Source: Actinomycetes bacterium
GTDB lineage: Bacteria > Actinomycetota > Acidimicrobiia > Acidimicrobiales > CADCSY01
Direction: 5' to 3'
Length of the DNA: 24,318 nucleotides
NCBI GenBank assembly: GCA_025464025.1
Contig: JAODBP010000317.1
Coordinates: forward strand, 1-24,318
Each line of letters starts with the position of its first letter. Position 1 is the first letter of the stretch. This document shows positions 8,102 to 16,248 of this stretch, in pieces. Under the pieces are notes generated by a model. It did no database searches and was not told the DNA's origin. It worked only from the letters and a program-made list of their open reading frames with translations. Position numbers and translations under genes: made by a program.

Positions 8102-10111
8102 ATGAGCACCCTCCTCCTCCCCGAGCGCGAGGCCGACATCGCACCTCCGGTGGCCGACGCCGCCCCCGAGGTCCGGGAGGCCATGTGGCACCGGTACGCC
8201 CTGGTGGGCCTCCTCGTCGCCACCGCCATCCTCTACGTCTGGGGCCTCGGTGCCTCGGGGTGGGCCAACAGCTTCTACTCGGCGGCGGTCCAGGCCGGCA
8301 CGAAGAGCTGGAAGGCGTTCTTCTTCGGCTCCTCCGACGCGGCGAACTTCATCACCGTCGACAAGCCGCCCGCCTCGCTGTGGGTGATGGAGCTGTCGGC
8401 CCGGATCTTCGGCGTGAACAGCTGGAGCATCCTCGTGCCCCAAGCCTTGGAAGGCGTCGCCGCCGTCGGCCTCCTGTACGCCGCGGTGAAGCGGTGGTTC
8501 GGCGCCGAGGCCGGCCTGCTGGCCGGTGCGGTGCTGGCGCTGACGCCGGTGGCCGCCCTCATGTTCCGGTTCAACAACCCCGACGCCATGCTCGTCCTCC
8601 TGCTCGTCGGTGGCGCCTACGCCATCACCCGGGCGGTCGAGGACGGCAGCACGAAGTGGCTCGCCATCGCCGGTGCGTGCGTGGGCTTCGGCTTCCTGGC
8701 CAAGATGCTCCAGGCGTTCGTGGTGCTGCCCGCCTTCGGGCTGACGTACCTCGTGGCCGCCCCCGGCGGGTGGGCCAAGCGCGTCCGCGACGTGGTGTGG
8801 CTCGGCGTGGTGACGCTGCTCTCGGCCGGCTGGTGGGTGGCCATCGTCGAGCTGTGGCCGAAGTCGAGCCGGCCCTACATCGGCGGCTCACAGCGCAACA
8901 GCGTCCTCGACCTGGTCTTCGGCTACAACGGCTTCGGCCGGCTCACCGGCAACGAGACGGGCAGCGTCGGCGGCGGTGGCCAGGCCGGCTCCCAGTGGGG
9001 GCCGACCGGCTGGAACCGCATGTTCAACAGCGACTTCGGCGCCCAGGCGTCGTGGCTCATCCCGGCCGCCCTCGTGCTCGGCCTCGGCGCCGTCGTGCTC
9101 ACGTGGCGGGCGGTGCGGACCGACCGGACCCGGGCCGCGCTCATCCTCTGGGGTGGGTGGCTGCTGACCACCGCCGTGGTGTTCAGCTTCGGCCAGGGGA
9201 TCATCCACGCCTACTACACCGTCGCCCTCGGCCCGGCCATCGGCGCCGTGGTCGGCATCGGCGGCTCGGTGCTCTGGAAGCACCGCCACGACTGGCTGGC
9301 CCGCGGGTTCCTCGCGGCCGGCATCGCGGCGGCCGCCGGCTGGTCGGCCGCCCTGCTGAACCGCATCGACGGGTGGAACTCGTGGCTCCAGCCGCTGGTG
9401 CTGGTGCTCGGCCTCGGCGCCGCCGTCGCCGTGCTGGTCGGCGACCGGGGCAAGCGGTCGATCCAGGCCGCCGTCCTCGCCGCCGCCATCATCGGTGGTC
9501 TGGCCGGCCCGGCCGCCTACTCGGTGGCGACCGCCGCCGCATCGCACACCGGGGCCATCCCGTCGGCCGGTCCGACCGGTGCCGGTGGTGGCTTCGGTGG
9601 TGGTGGGCAGCGCGGCGGCTTCGGCGGCCAGCGCGGCACGTTCACCCCGCCGACCGGGACCCCGGGCGCCACTGGTGCACCGACGTTCGGCGGCGGCCAG
9701 GCTCCCGGCGGCAGGGGTGGCGGCAACGCCGGCGGGATCGGCGGCCTGCTCAACGGCAGCACGTCCACCCCCGAGCTCGACGCCGCCCTCCAGACCGACG
9801 CCGACCAGTACACGTGGGCCGCCGCCGCCATCGGGTCGAACACCGCTTCCGGCTACCAGCTCTCCAGCGGTGAGCCGGTCATGGCCATCGGTGGCTTCAA
9901 CGGGAGCGACCCGACGCCGACGCTCACCGAGTTCCAGGCCATGGTCTCCGCCGGGAAGGTCCACTGGTTCATCGGTGGCGGGAACCGCTTCGGCGGCGGA
10001 CAGAACGGCGGGTCGAGCACGTCGAGCGAGATCTCGGCCTGGGTCCAGAGCACGTTCACGGCTCAGACGATCGGCTCGACGACCGTCTACGACCTCACGC
10101 CCGGCAGCTGA
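8102..10111 (+). CDS. YkcB/ArnT-like GT-C glycosyltransferase with Gly-rich outer insert (669 aa)
   Basis: A multi-spanning GT39/PMT-2-type enzyme that should use a polyprenyl-phosphate sugar on the outer membrane face. After TM1 (about 32-50) the first outer loop has SGWANSFYSAAVQAG, SWKAFFFGS and the conserved FITVDKPP (83-90). About ten further hydrophobic segments follow up to about residue 480. Then comes a Gly/Phe/Gln-rich stretch (about 490-555; units GGGFGGGGQ, GGFGGQ, FGGGQ). A folded C-terminal domain (about 560-669) resembles the soluble C-terminal domain of YkcA/YkcB proteins, with its own Gly-rich insert GGGNRFGGGQNGG (about 625-637). It lies 35 bases after the kinase. With GT2 and GtrA it completes a three-component glycosylation set. 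Its 3' end overlaps the converging oxidoreductase by 17 bp. Acceptor unknown. Confidence 0.86.
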   Translation: MSTLLLPEREADIAPPVADAAPEVREAMWHRYALVGLLVATAILYVWGLGASGWANSFYSAAVQAGTKSWKAFFFGSSDAANFITVDKPPASLWVMELSARIFGVNSWSILVPQALEGVAAVGLLYAAVKRWFGAEAGLLAGAVLALTPVAALMFRFNNPDAMLVLLLVGGAYAITRAVEDGSTKWLAIAGACVGFGFLAKMLQAFVVLPAFGLTYLVAAPGGWAKRVRDVVWLGVVTLLSAGWWVAIVELWPKSSRPYIGGSQRNSVLDLVFGYNGFGRLTGNETGSVGGGGQAGSQWGPTGWNRMFNSDFGAQASWLIPAALVLGLGAVVLTWRAVRTDRTRAALILWGGWLLTTAVVFSFGQGIIHAYYTVALGPAIGAVVGIGGSVLWKHRHDWLARGFLAAGIAAAAGWSAALLNRIDGWNSWLQPLVLVLGLGAAVAVLVGDRGKRSIQAAVLAAAIIGGLAGPAAYSVATAAASHTGAIPSAGPTGAGGGFGGGGQRGGFGGQRGTFTPPTGTPGATGAPTFGGGQAPGGRGGGNAGGIGGLLNGSTSTPELDAALQTDADQYTWAAAAIGSNTASGYQLSSGEPVMAIGGFNGSDPTPTLTEFQAMVSAGKVHWFIGGGNRFGGGQNGGSSTSSEISAWVQSTFTAQTIGSTTVYDLTPGS

Positions 10112-11081
10112 GCAGCAGCTTCCCGGTGGTGTCGCGCCCGGCGAGCAGGCGGTGGGCTTCCGCCGCCTGCTCGAGCGGGAGCACGGCGTGCAGGTGCTGG
10201 TCGAGCCAGCCCTCGGCCACGGCCCGCCAGATGTCGGCCGCCTTGGCCAGCACCTCCTGGCGGTCGCGGAGGAACATCGTCATCGAGCCGCCGGCCACCA
10301 CGATCGACCGGAACATCAGGTCGAGCGGGTTGAACGGCTCGGGCGGGCCCGACGCCATGCCGAACACGACGATGCGGCCCCGCTCGGCGATCGCCTTCAG
10401 GTCCTTGGTGAAGGTGGTCCTGCCAACCCCGTCCACGATGTAGTCGACGCCCCGGCCGCCGGTGAGGCGCTTGGCCTCGTCGACGAAGTCCTGCTCGTCG
10501 TAGCGGATCACGTGGTCGGCGCCGGCCGCGGTGGCCACCTTCGCCTTGACCTCGGTCGACACGGTGGCGAGGACGGTGGCGCCGAGGTGGTGGCACCACT
10601 GGACGACGAGGCGACCGGTCCCGCCCGCCGCGGCGTGCACGAGCACGGTCGTGCCGGGGCCGACGGCGACCTGCTCGGTGGCGAGGTAGTGCGCGGTGAG
10701 GCCTTGGAGGGGGAGCGCGGCGGCCATCGTCAGGTCGAGGTCGTCGGGCACGGGCAGGGCCTGAGCCTCGTCGATCACGACGAGCTCGGCGTAGGCGCCG
10801 ATGGCCGACGAGCCCTTCACCGGCGCCCAGGCGACGCGGTCGCCCACCGTCGTGTCGGTGACGCCGGCGCCGAGGGCATCCACGACGCCGGCCCCTTCGA
10901 GCCCGGGGGTGAGCGGGAACGGCGTGCGGGTCATGCCCTGGCGCATCACGACGTCGGCGAAGTTCACGCCGGCAGCCTCGACCCGCACCCGCACCTGGCC
11001 CGGACCCGGCTCGGGTTCGGGCACCTCCTGGACCTGGAGGACCTCGGGCCCACCCGGTTCCCCGACGACGATCGCACGCAC
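10095..11081 (-). CDS. Zinc-free NADPH:quinone oxidoreductase-type MDR (328 aa)
   Basis: Medium-chain dehydrogenase/reductase of the quinone-oxidoreductase type. The N-terminal GroES-like half has MRAIVVGEPGGPEVLQ, VEAAGVNFADVVMRQG and PGLEGAGVV. The Rossmann half has VLVHAAAGGTGRLVVQW (the HAAAGGxG cofactor loop), ATVLATVSTEVKAKVA with a Lys/Ser environment favouring NADPH, and YIVDGVGRTTF. No catalytic or structural zinc cysteines are seen. Length is typical. Start is GTG 11081; it diverges from the TIM-barrel gene by only 20 bp, so one or both transcripts must be essentially leaderless or start in the neighbour. It ends inside the GT-C gene's last codons. Substrate could be a quinone or an enone; not determinable here. 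Confidence 0.88.
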   Translation of the reverse strand: MRAIVVGEPGGPEVLQVQEVPEPEPGPGQVRVRVEAAGVNFADVVMRQGMTRTPFPLTPGLEGAGVVDALGAGVTDTTVGDRVAWAPVKGSSAIGAYAELVVIDEAQALPVPDDLDLTMAAALPLQGLTAHYLATEQVAVGPGTTVLVHAAAGGTGRLVVQWCHHLGATVLATVSTEVKAKVATAAGADHVIRYDEQDFVDEAKRLTGGRGVDYIVDGVGRTTFTKDLKAIAERGRIVVFGMASGPPEPFNPLDLMFRSIVVAGGSMTMFLRDRQEVLAKAADIWRAVAEGWLDQHLHAVLPLEQAAEAHRLLAGRDTTGKLLLSCRA

Positions 11082-11086
11082 GTGCC

Positions 11087-11092
11087 TACGCT
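11087..11092 (+). promoter_or_regulatory. Possible -10 element (TACGCT) for a leaderless transcript
   Basis: TACGCT fits TANNNT and ends 9 bases before ATG 11102, so a transcript would begin almost at the start codon. It occupies the 20-bp gap between divergent genes. No clear -35 is seen. Confidence 0.3.
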
Positions 11093-11101
11093 CCCACGCC
11101 G

Positions 11102-11893
11102 ATGGACACTTCGCTCGGGATGTGCACGGCGACCCTGCTCCCCGACCCGATGGGGGCGACGACCGACGACCAGGTGCGGGCCGCGGCCGAGGCGGCCGTG
11201 GCCGCCGGCTTCACCACGGCCTCGGTGTGGGCCCACCAGCTCGCGCTGGTCGTCGATCGGGGGCTCGAGGTCGCGGTGGTCGAGGCGTCGATGGCGTGGG
11301 CCGCCGGACCGGTCGAGGCGGCGAAGGCCGAGGCCGGCTACTTCGCGGCGACGGCCGAGTCGGTGGGGGCGTCGAAGATCGTCGCCGTGTGCATGGACGC
11401 CACGTGGCCCGGCATCGACCCGGCCCGGGAGAAGCTCGCCATCCTGGTCGAGCAGGCCGCCTCGGTCAGCGCCCAGGTGTGCGTGGAGTTCCTGCCCTGG
11501 AGCGTCATCCCCGACCTGGCCACGGCCTGGGCGCTGGTCGAGCCGCTCGGGTCGAACGCCGGCATCCTGATCGACTCGTGGCACTGGCAGCGCCAGCCCG
11601 GGGGGCCGAACCCCGACCTGCTGGCGACGATCCCGGGGGAGCGGATCGGCTACCTCCAGCTCTGCGACGCCGCGCCCGACCCGGTGGGCGACTCGCTCAC
11701 CGAGGCCATGACCGACCGCTTGCTCCCGGGCGACGGCGTGGTCGACTTCGGCGCGCTGGTGTCGCAGCTCGACGCCATCGGGGCGACGCCCTACGTCGCC
11801 ACCGAGATCTTCAACCCCGACCTGGTGAAGCGCCTCGGTGCCGTCGACACGGCCAAGGCCATGCGCGACGCCGGGCTGTCGGTCCTGGGCTGA
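11102..11893 (+). CDS. Sugar phosphate isomerase/epimerase-like TIM barrel (263 aa)
   Basis: A xylose-isomerase-like (AP-endonuclease-2 fold) barrel of typical size. Likely metal ligands sit at the ends of strands: E129 in VCVEFLPW, D158 and H161 in ILIDSWHW, D189 in YLQLCDAAP, and E235 in ATEIFNP. The loop LLPGDGVVDF corresponds to the family's substrate-side PGxGxxD motif. Members isomerise or epimerise sugars, inosose or hydroxypyruvate; which one applies is not readable. ATG 11102 is used; ATG 11120 is an alternative. Its stop abuts that of the GGDEF-EAL gene in a shared TGATCA, leaving no intergenic base. Confidence 0.8.
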   Translation: MDTSLGMCTATLLPDPMGATTDDQVRAAAEAAVAAGFTTASVWAHQLALVVDRGLEVAVVEASMAWAAGPVEAAKAEAGYFAATAESVGASKIVAVCMDATWPGIDPAREKLAILVEQAASVSAQVCVEFLPWSVIPDLATAWALVEPLGSNAGILIDSWHWQRQPGGPNPDLLATIPGERIGYLQLCDAAPDPVGDSLTEAMTDRLLPGDGVVDFGALVSQLDAIGATPYVATEIFNPDLVKRLGAVDTAKAMRDAGLSVLG

Positions 11894-14209
11894 TCAGCCG
11901 AGACGCTCGAGGGCGAGCGCCGGCGGGGCGTCGAGCAGGCCGTCGATCGCCGTCGCGGTGACGGGTCGGGAGAAGAAGTAGCCCTGTCCCCGGTCGCAGG
12001 CGTGGTCCCGGAGCTGCTCGAGCTGGCCCTCCTCCTCGATCCCCTCGGCGTACGTCTCGAGCCCAAGCGCCTTGCCCAACTGGACCATGGTGCCGACGAG
12101 CGTCCTGGCGTCCTCGCTGCCGACCATGCCGGCGATGAACGAACGGTCGATCTTCAGCGCGTCGACCGGGAACTGGCGGAGGTAGGCGAGCGACGAGTAG
12201 CCGGTGCCGAAGTCGTCGATGGCGATGCCGACACCGAGCGCCTTCAGCTCCTGGAGCCGCCGCGTGCTGGCGTCGGTGTCCTCCATGAGGGTGCTCTCGG
12301 TGACCTCGATCGTGAGCTGGGCCGGGTCGAGCCCGTTCTCCTCGAGGGCGGTGGCCACGTCGAGCAGGAAGCTGCCGTGCTCGAGCTGGCGGGCGCTGAC
12401 GTTGACCGAGATGGCAAGCGGTCGACCGTCGGCGGCCCACGCCGCCGCCTGCCGGCAGGCCTCGCGCAGGACCCAGGCGCCGAGGGGCACGATCATGCCG
12501 GTCGACTCGCAGAGGGCGATGAACTCGTCGGGCGGCAGCACGCCGCGGACGGGGTGGTGCCACCGGACGAGCGCTTCGACGCCGCTGATCGCACAGGTCT
12601 GGAGGTCGACGGTCGGCTGGTAGAGCAGGAAGAACTGCTCCGATGCCAGCGCGGCCCGGAGGTCGCGCTCCAGGGCCAGCTGGTCCTGGACGGCCACCTG
12701 CATGTCCGGGGTGAAGAGCACGTAGCGGTCCTTCCCGGCCGCCTTCGCCTCGTACATGGCGACGTCGGCGTCGCGGAGGAGGTCGTCGGCCGACGACGAG
12801 CGGTCGGCGACGGCCACGCCGATGCTGGCCTGCACGTGGATCGGCTCGTCGCCGGTGGTGCGCAGCACGAACGGCTCGCGGAAGGTGGCGGTGACCCGAC
12901 GGGCCATGACCTCGATGCTGGCATCGAGCGTCGGTCCTTCCAGGAGGATCACGAACTCGTCGCCCCCGAGGCGGGCGAGCGTGTCGCTGGCGCGGACGAC
13001 GTCGACGAGGCGGTCGGCGACCGCGGTCAGCAGCTCGTCGCCGGCGGGGTGGCCGAACGAGTCGTTCACCGCCTTGAAGCTGTCGAGGTCGAGGAACATC
13101 ACCGCGACCTGGCGGTCCTCCCGGACCCGCGTCTCGAGGGCGTGTCGGATGCGGTCGAGGAGGAGCGTGCGGTTCGGGAGGCCGGTGAGGGCGTCGTGCA
13201 GGGCCTGCTGGCGGAGCTCCTCGCGGCTCGAGGCGACCTCGGCCATGAGCGCCCGGTTGTCCCGCAGGGTCACGAACTGGCGGACGAGGATGAGCAGGAC
13301 GACGACGGCCATGAGGACCTGGGTGACGCCATCGAGGCGATGACCGGCGACCATCCGTCCGATCAGGACCGCGCTGCTGGCGGCGAGCGGCAGGTAGGGC
13401 ACCACCGAGGCCTCGGCCCGCCGGGTGGACCGCTCCGTGGCCGACGCGCGAGGGGCGAACGGGGCCAGGGCCAGGAGCGAGAAGCCGGCGAGCCAGCCGG
13501 TGAGGAGGAGGTCGCTGGCGCCGGACTTGCCGATCGAGTTGAGGTAGGTGAAGCCGCTGTCACCCACGGCGAGCAGGGTCACGCCAGCGGCGACGAGGCC
13601 GAGCTTCCAGCGCTGGGAGCTCGGCCGGCTGACGGCCAGCACGACCATCGTCAGCACGAGGAGGTCGCCGGCCGGGTAGGCCAGCGACACGGCGAACGAG
13701 AGCTCGCTGACGCCACCGTCGCGCACGACGGCGCCCAGAGCCGTCGCCCAGGAGATCAGGACGAGGGCGGTGCCGGCGGTGAGGCCGTCGAGCAGGTCGC
13801 GCCACCGGCGCCCGCCGGCCGGGCTGGGGAAGAGGGCGAGGCCCACGGCCGCGCCGAGGGGCAGCACGAGGAAGCCGATGTCGGCGGGGGAGGGGAAGGG
13901 GTTCACGCGGTGCTGAACGAGCTCGATCCAGCTCCACAGCGCCTCGCCGGCGGTCGCTCCGCCGAGGCCCACGGCGAGGCCGAGCCAGCCGTGTCGCAGG
14001 CGGCCGTGGGAGCGGAAAGCGGCCCAGGAGGCGGCGGCGAAGGCGGCCCCGACGAAGGCGAGGTAGCTCAGGTCGCCGATCACGGCGCGGGTCCACTCAC
14101 CTCCGGCGTGGGTGAAGACGAGCGTCGCGGTGAGCAGGAACGCGATGCCGATGGCCGTGGCGGCGACGGCGAACGTCTGTCGCTCGACGCGGGAGGGGGC
14201 CGGGTCCAT
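11894..14209 (-). CDS. Membrane-bound GGDEF-EAL cyclic-di-GMP protein (771 aa)
   Basis: A bifunctional-type second-messenger protein. Residues 1-310 hold about nine hydrophobic helices, a membrane sensory region. A short coiled segment (about 312-336) leads into the GGDEF domain (337-500): DALTGLPNR, FLDLDSFKAVND, FGHPAGD, and intact GGDEF at 415-419 preceded by an RxxD inhibitory site (R406-D409) at the standard five-residue distance. The EAL domain (510-760) has EAL (545-547), the ISVNVSARQL strand, E635 in IEVTES, DDFGTGYSS (D665, D666), K686 and E722 in YAEGIE, all consistent with an active phosphodiesterase. Both activities may therefore be retained. The gene stands alone, with stop directly against the upstream convergent gene. 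The signal sensed by the membrane part is unknown. Confidence 0.93.
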   Translation of the reverse strand: MDPAPSRVERQTFAVAATAIGIAFLLTATLVFTHAGGEWTRAVIGDLSYLAFVGAAFAAASWAAFRSHGRLRHGWLGLAVGLGGATAGEALWSWIELVQHRVNPFPSPADIGFLVLPLGAAVGLALFPSPAGGRRWRDLLDGLTAGTALVLISWATALGAVVRDGGVSELSFAVSLAYPAGDLLVLTMVVLAVSRPSSQRWKLGLVAAGVTLLAVGDSGFTYLNSIGKSGASDLLLTGWLAGFSLLALAPFAPRASATERSTRRAEASVVPYLPLAASSAVLIGRMVAGHRLDGVTQVLMAVVVLLILVRQFVTLRDNRALMAEVASSREELRQQALHDALTGLPNRTLLLDRIRHALETRVREDRQVAVMFLDLDSFKAVNDSFGHPAGDELLTAVADRLVDVVRASDTLARLGGDEFVILLEGPTLDASIEVMARRVTATFREPFVLRTTGDEPIHVQASIGVAVADRSSSADDLLRDADVAMYEAKAAGKDRYVLFTPDMQVAVQDQLALERDLRAALASEQFFLLYQPTVDLQTCAISGVEALVRWHHPVRGVLPPDEFIALCESTGMIVPLGAWVLREACRQAAAWAADGRPLAISVNVSARQLEHGSFLLDVATALEENGLDPAQLTIEVTESTLMEDTDASTRRLQELKALGVGIAIDDFGTGYSSLAYLRQFPVDALKIDRSFIAGMVGSEDARTLVGTMVQLGKALGLETYAEGIEEEGQLEQLRDHACDRGQGYFFSRPVTATAIDGLLDAPPALALERLG

Positions 14210-14279
14210 GCCTCACGGATCGGAACCGTGGCGGGGCGAGGTGACCCAACATCCGCACAACCCTCACAGGAACGAGTCG

Positions 14280-15416
14280 CTACATGAACGAATCGGGTCC
14301 TCCGGTGAGGATGGGCTGGGCGTTGCCCCAGCCGGTGCCGCCGCCGACGGGGTCGTGGACCCGCACGACGGTGTCGCGGATCTGGTGAAGGCGGCGGGCC
14401 TGCTCGTCGGTGGAGCAGTCGGCGATGCGCTCGCCGTCGACCTGGAGCTCGCCCCGCCACTCGCCGTGGAAGTGGCCGTCGAACCCGAAGTAGAGGCCGG
14501 CGCCGAGGTGGAAGCCGGTGTCACCCAGCACCTCGTAGGTGAGGTCGCGGGCCGAGCCGTCCTCCATCGTGCAGTGGAGCACCCCGCCGAGCAGGCGGCG
14601 GTTGCCGTCGGCGTAGGAGAGGTCGGGCTCGATGTCGACGATGTGCTCGATGCGGCCGTCGGGGTGCTCGATGGCGCCCTCGGCCTCCTTGCGCAGGAAG
14701 CCCCGCCCGCTCACCGAGTTGTACTCGACGAACAGGGCGTACCGGCTGCCGTCGGGTCGCTCCATGAGCACCGGGCTCCAGAGGAACTGGAAGCGGGCGC
14801 CCTCCGGGATGCCGCTCGGCTCCATGTCGGTGGGCGGGACGCCGACGCCGTAGCGCACGCCCCACGAGTGGTCGCGGGTCGACACCCACGTGTCGGGCGT
14901 CATCTCGGTGCGCACGCCGTCGACCTCGACCCAGCCGGAGCAGACGCCGGTCTGGTGGTAGCGCACCAGCTCGGCGCTGACCCGGTAGCCGGACCTGGTG
15001 TGGGTGCGATCCTCCATGAACGGCGGGACCACGGCCTCGAACAGCCAGTCGAAGGCGATGGGCTGGGTGTCGTTGGGCTCGAGCACGAAGCGGATCTGCC
15101 GGAGCGGCTCGACGACCTCGTAGCGGATCGGCCCGATGACCGTGCGCTCCGGATCGGGCGCCAGGCGCCGGCTGGCTCGGACCGTGACCTGCTCGACGCC
15201 CCGGCTGATGCCGGCGTAGGCGTCCATGACGTTGCGGTTGGTGTACTTGCCCAGCCCGAACCCGAGCTGGAGCGACCCGTCCCGCGCCGCGGCCATGGCG
15301 CACACCTTCTCGGTCCACGACGGGTCACCCGTGCCGACGACGGCGAACGTGTCGGCGACCTGGTGGGTGAACGTCTCGTCAGCCGGCAGCAGCGGCCCGA
15401 TCGGGTTCGCACTCAT
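14280..15416 (-). CDS. Lipocalin/AttH-like protein of unknown function (378 aa)
   Basis: A soluble, beta-rich protein of a family that I recall as annotated only with DUF numbers (DUF7064/DUF7065-type), possibly with the AttH/CrtC lipocalin-like fold. Visible blocks: the N-terminal GFGLGKYTNRNVMDAYAG strands, IAFDWLFEAVVPPF, the characteristic STRDHSWGVRYGVG loop, FQFLWSPVLM, SGRGFLRKEAEGAIEH, and C-terminal YFGFDGHFHGEWRGEL. No signal peptide or membrane helix. The start is ATG 15416. Its upstream region is the 47-bp repeat derived from a DUF222-HNH gene end, so its promoter may have been altered by that event. Homologues tend to lie among acyl-CoA and steroid-type catabolic genes in actinobacteria (from memory). 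Substrate or ligand unknown. Confidence 0.68.
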   Translation of the reverse strand: MSANPIGPLLPADETFTHQVADTFAVVGTGDPSWTEKVCAMAAARDGSLQLGFGLGKYTNRNVMDAYAGISRGVEQVTVRASRRLAPDPERTVIGPIRYEVVEPLRQIRFVLEPNDTQPIAFDWLFEAVVPPFMEDRTHTRSGYRVSAELVRYHQTGVCSGWVEVDGVRTEMTPDTWVSTRDHSWGVRYGVGVPPTDMEPSGIPEGARFQFLWSPVLMERPDGSRYALFVEYNSVSGRGFLRKEAEGAIEHPDGRIEHIVDIEPDLSYADGNRRLLGGVLHCTMEDGSARDLTYEVLGDTGFHLGAGLYFGFDGHFHGEWRGELQVDGERIADCSTDEQARRLHQIRDTVVRVHDPVGGGTGWGNAQPILTGGPDSFM

Positions 15417-15436
15417 TCGGGGATGCTGGCACGTCG

Positions 15437-15483
15437 CACACGCCGTAGAGACCGTCGACGGCGAGGCCGAGGTCGAGCCGCTC
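15437..15483. repeat. 47-bp direct repeat, copy A (remnant of DUF222-HNH gene 3' end)
   Basis: Matches 16277-16323 at 43 of 47 positions, with an uninterrupted identical core of 27 bp (15452-15478). Read on the minus strand it encodes RLDLGLAVDGLYGVC, nearly the C-terminal peptide PLDLGLAVDGLHGLC of the HNH protein, without the rest of that gene. It sits 3 bases past the stop of the two-TM gene. It is either an att-like duplication or a remnant of a second HNH copy. Confidence 0.75.
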
Positions 15484-15485
15484 CG

Positions 15486-16205
15486 CTAGTTGTGCCAGTG
15501 CTCGGCTTGGAGCGCGTCGTCGAGGTTGTCCTCAAGGTCTCGGGTCTTGTCGAGGGCAGTTTCGAGCAAGGCTCCTGATGCGAGATCTGACCATTCGGGA
15601 AGGCGCTCGTTCCCGAGTGAGAGCGCGCGACGGAGACTCTCGTCTTCATAGAACTGATGTCGGATGCGGAGCCAGACTGCCTCGACCGTCGCGTCCTCGT
15701 CGACTCCGCCAGCCCAACCTTGAAGGCCCTTCAGCGCCAGACCAACATCGGCGTACGCATTCGCGAGCTCCAGGGCCGTCAAGCGGCAGTCCGGATGAAG
15801 TTGCGTCGCCATGGAACGGAGCACGGTGCTCGCTTCCATTATTTCCTTGTTCGCGAATCGGCTTGGTGGCAAAGGCCGCTCATCCTCGGCGAGCGGAAAT
15901 GCATTCTGCGCGGACACGAGCAGCAAAATCATGGGGGGGAGCTGTTCGAGGAGACGACGGGTGGGCTTCTCCCGTTCGGAACGGATCGTCGCAGCGACGG
16001 ATCGCTCCTGAGCTTTGACGAGGAGGTATGTCAGAAAAGCATAAATGCCAGTGACGAGCAGAAGAGCGAGAGTGCCGGCCGCCGTGAGCGCCTGGGACCA
16101 CGCCGTGCCTCCGTCCGCGTCGATAAGACCATGAATTCCTATGGTCACCGCGGTAAAGAGCATTCCAGCGACGAGGAGTACAGCGGCCACGCGGATCTTC
16201 GGCAC
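15486..16205 (-). CDS. Two-TM protein with helical cytoplasmic domain, lower GC (239 aa)
   Basis: Not recognised as a named family. It has two N-terminal membrane helices (about 4-26 VAAVLLVAGMLFTAVTIGIHG, and about 39-65 ALTAAGTLALLLVTGIYAFLTYLLV), then a ~170-residue charged, mostly helical domain (QERSVAATIRSEREKPTRRLLEQ, ALELANAYADVGLALKGL, RIRHQFYEDESLRRAL). This layout resembles small membrane proteins of mobile or defence loci, but no motif proves that. Start GTG 16205 has no clear ribosome site. Two 60-base rows I counted (15841 and 16021) are 57% and 53% GC, against 77% in a row of the next gene, so it looks acquired. It lies wholly between two copies of the HNH gene's 3' end, as a captured or inserted gene would. 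Confidence 0.65.
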   Translation of the reverse strand: MPKIRVAAVLLVAGMLFTAVTIGIHGLIDADGGTAWSQALTAAGTLALLLVTGIYAFLTYLLVKAQERSVAATIRSEREKPTRRLLEQLPPMILLLVSAQNAFPLAEDERPLPPSRFANKEIMEASTVLRSMATQLHPDCRLTALELANAYADVGLALKGLQGWAGGVDEDATVEAVWLRIRHQFYEDESLRRALSLGNERLPEWSDLASGALLETALDKTRDLEDNLDDALQAEHWHN

Positions 16206-16220
16206 GGTTCAGACGTTAAA

Positions 16221-16238
16221 GGGTCCTGGACCGGACCC
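16221..16238 (-). terminator. Hairpin plus TTT after the HNH gene
   Basis: On the minus strand GGGTCC, a 6-base loop and GGACCC are followed at once by TTTAA. It lies 11 bases past the HNH stop and upstream of the two-TM gene, fitting a short intrinsic terminator for HNH transcription. Confidence 0.45.
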
Positions 16239-16248
16239 GCCGATACAT

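Noticed and set aside
14214..14230. CACGG/CCGTG inverted repeat upstream of the GGDEF-EAL start
   Set aside because: Arms of only 5 bases with a 7-base spacer in GC-rich DNA are not distinguishable from chance.
12002..14287. Long plus-strand open frame (about 761 codons) opposite the GGDEF-EAL gene
   Set aside because: Shadow of a gene with complete GGDEF and EAL motifs; composition is Glu/Gly/Arg repeats with no domain.
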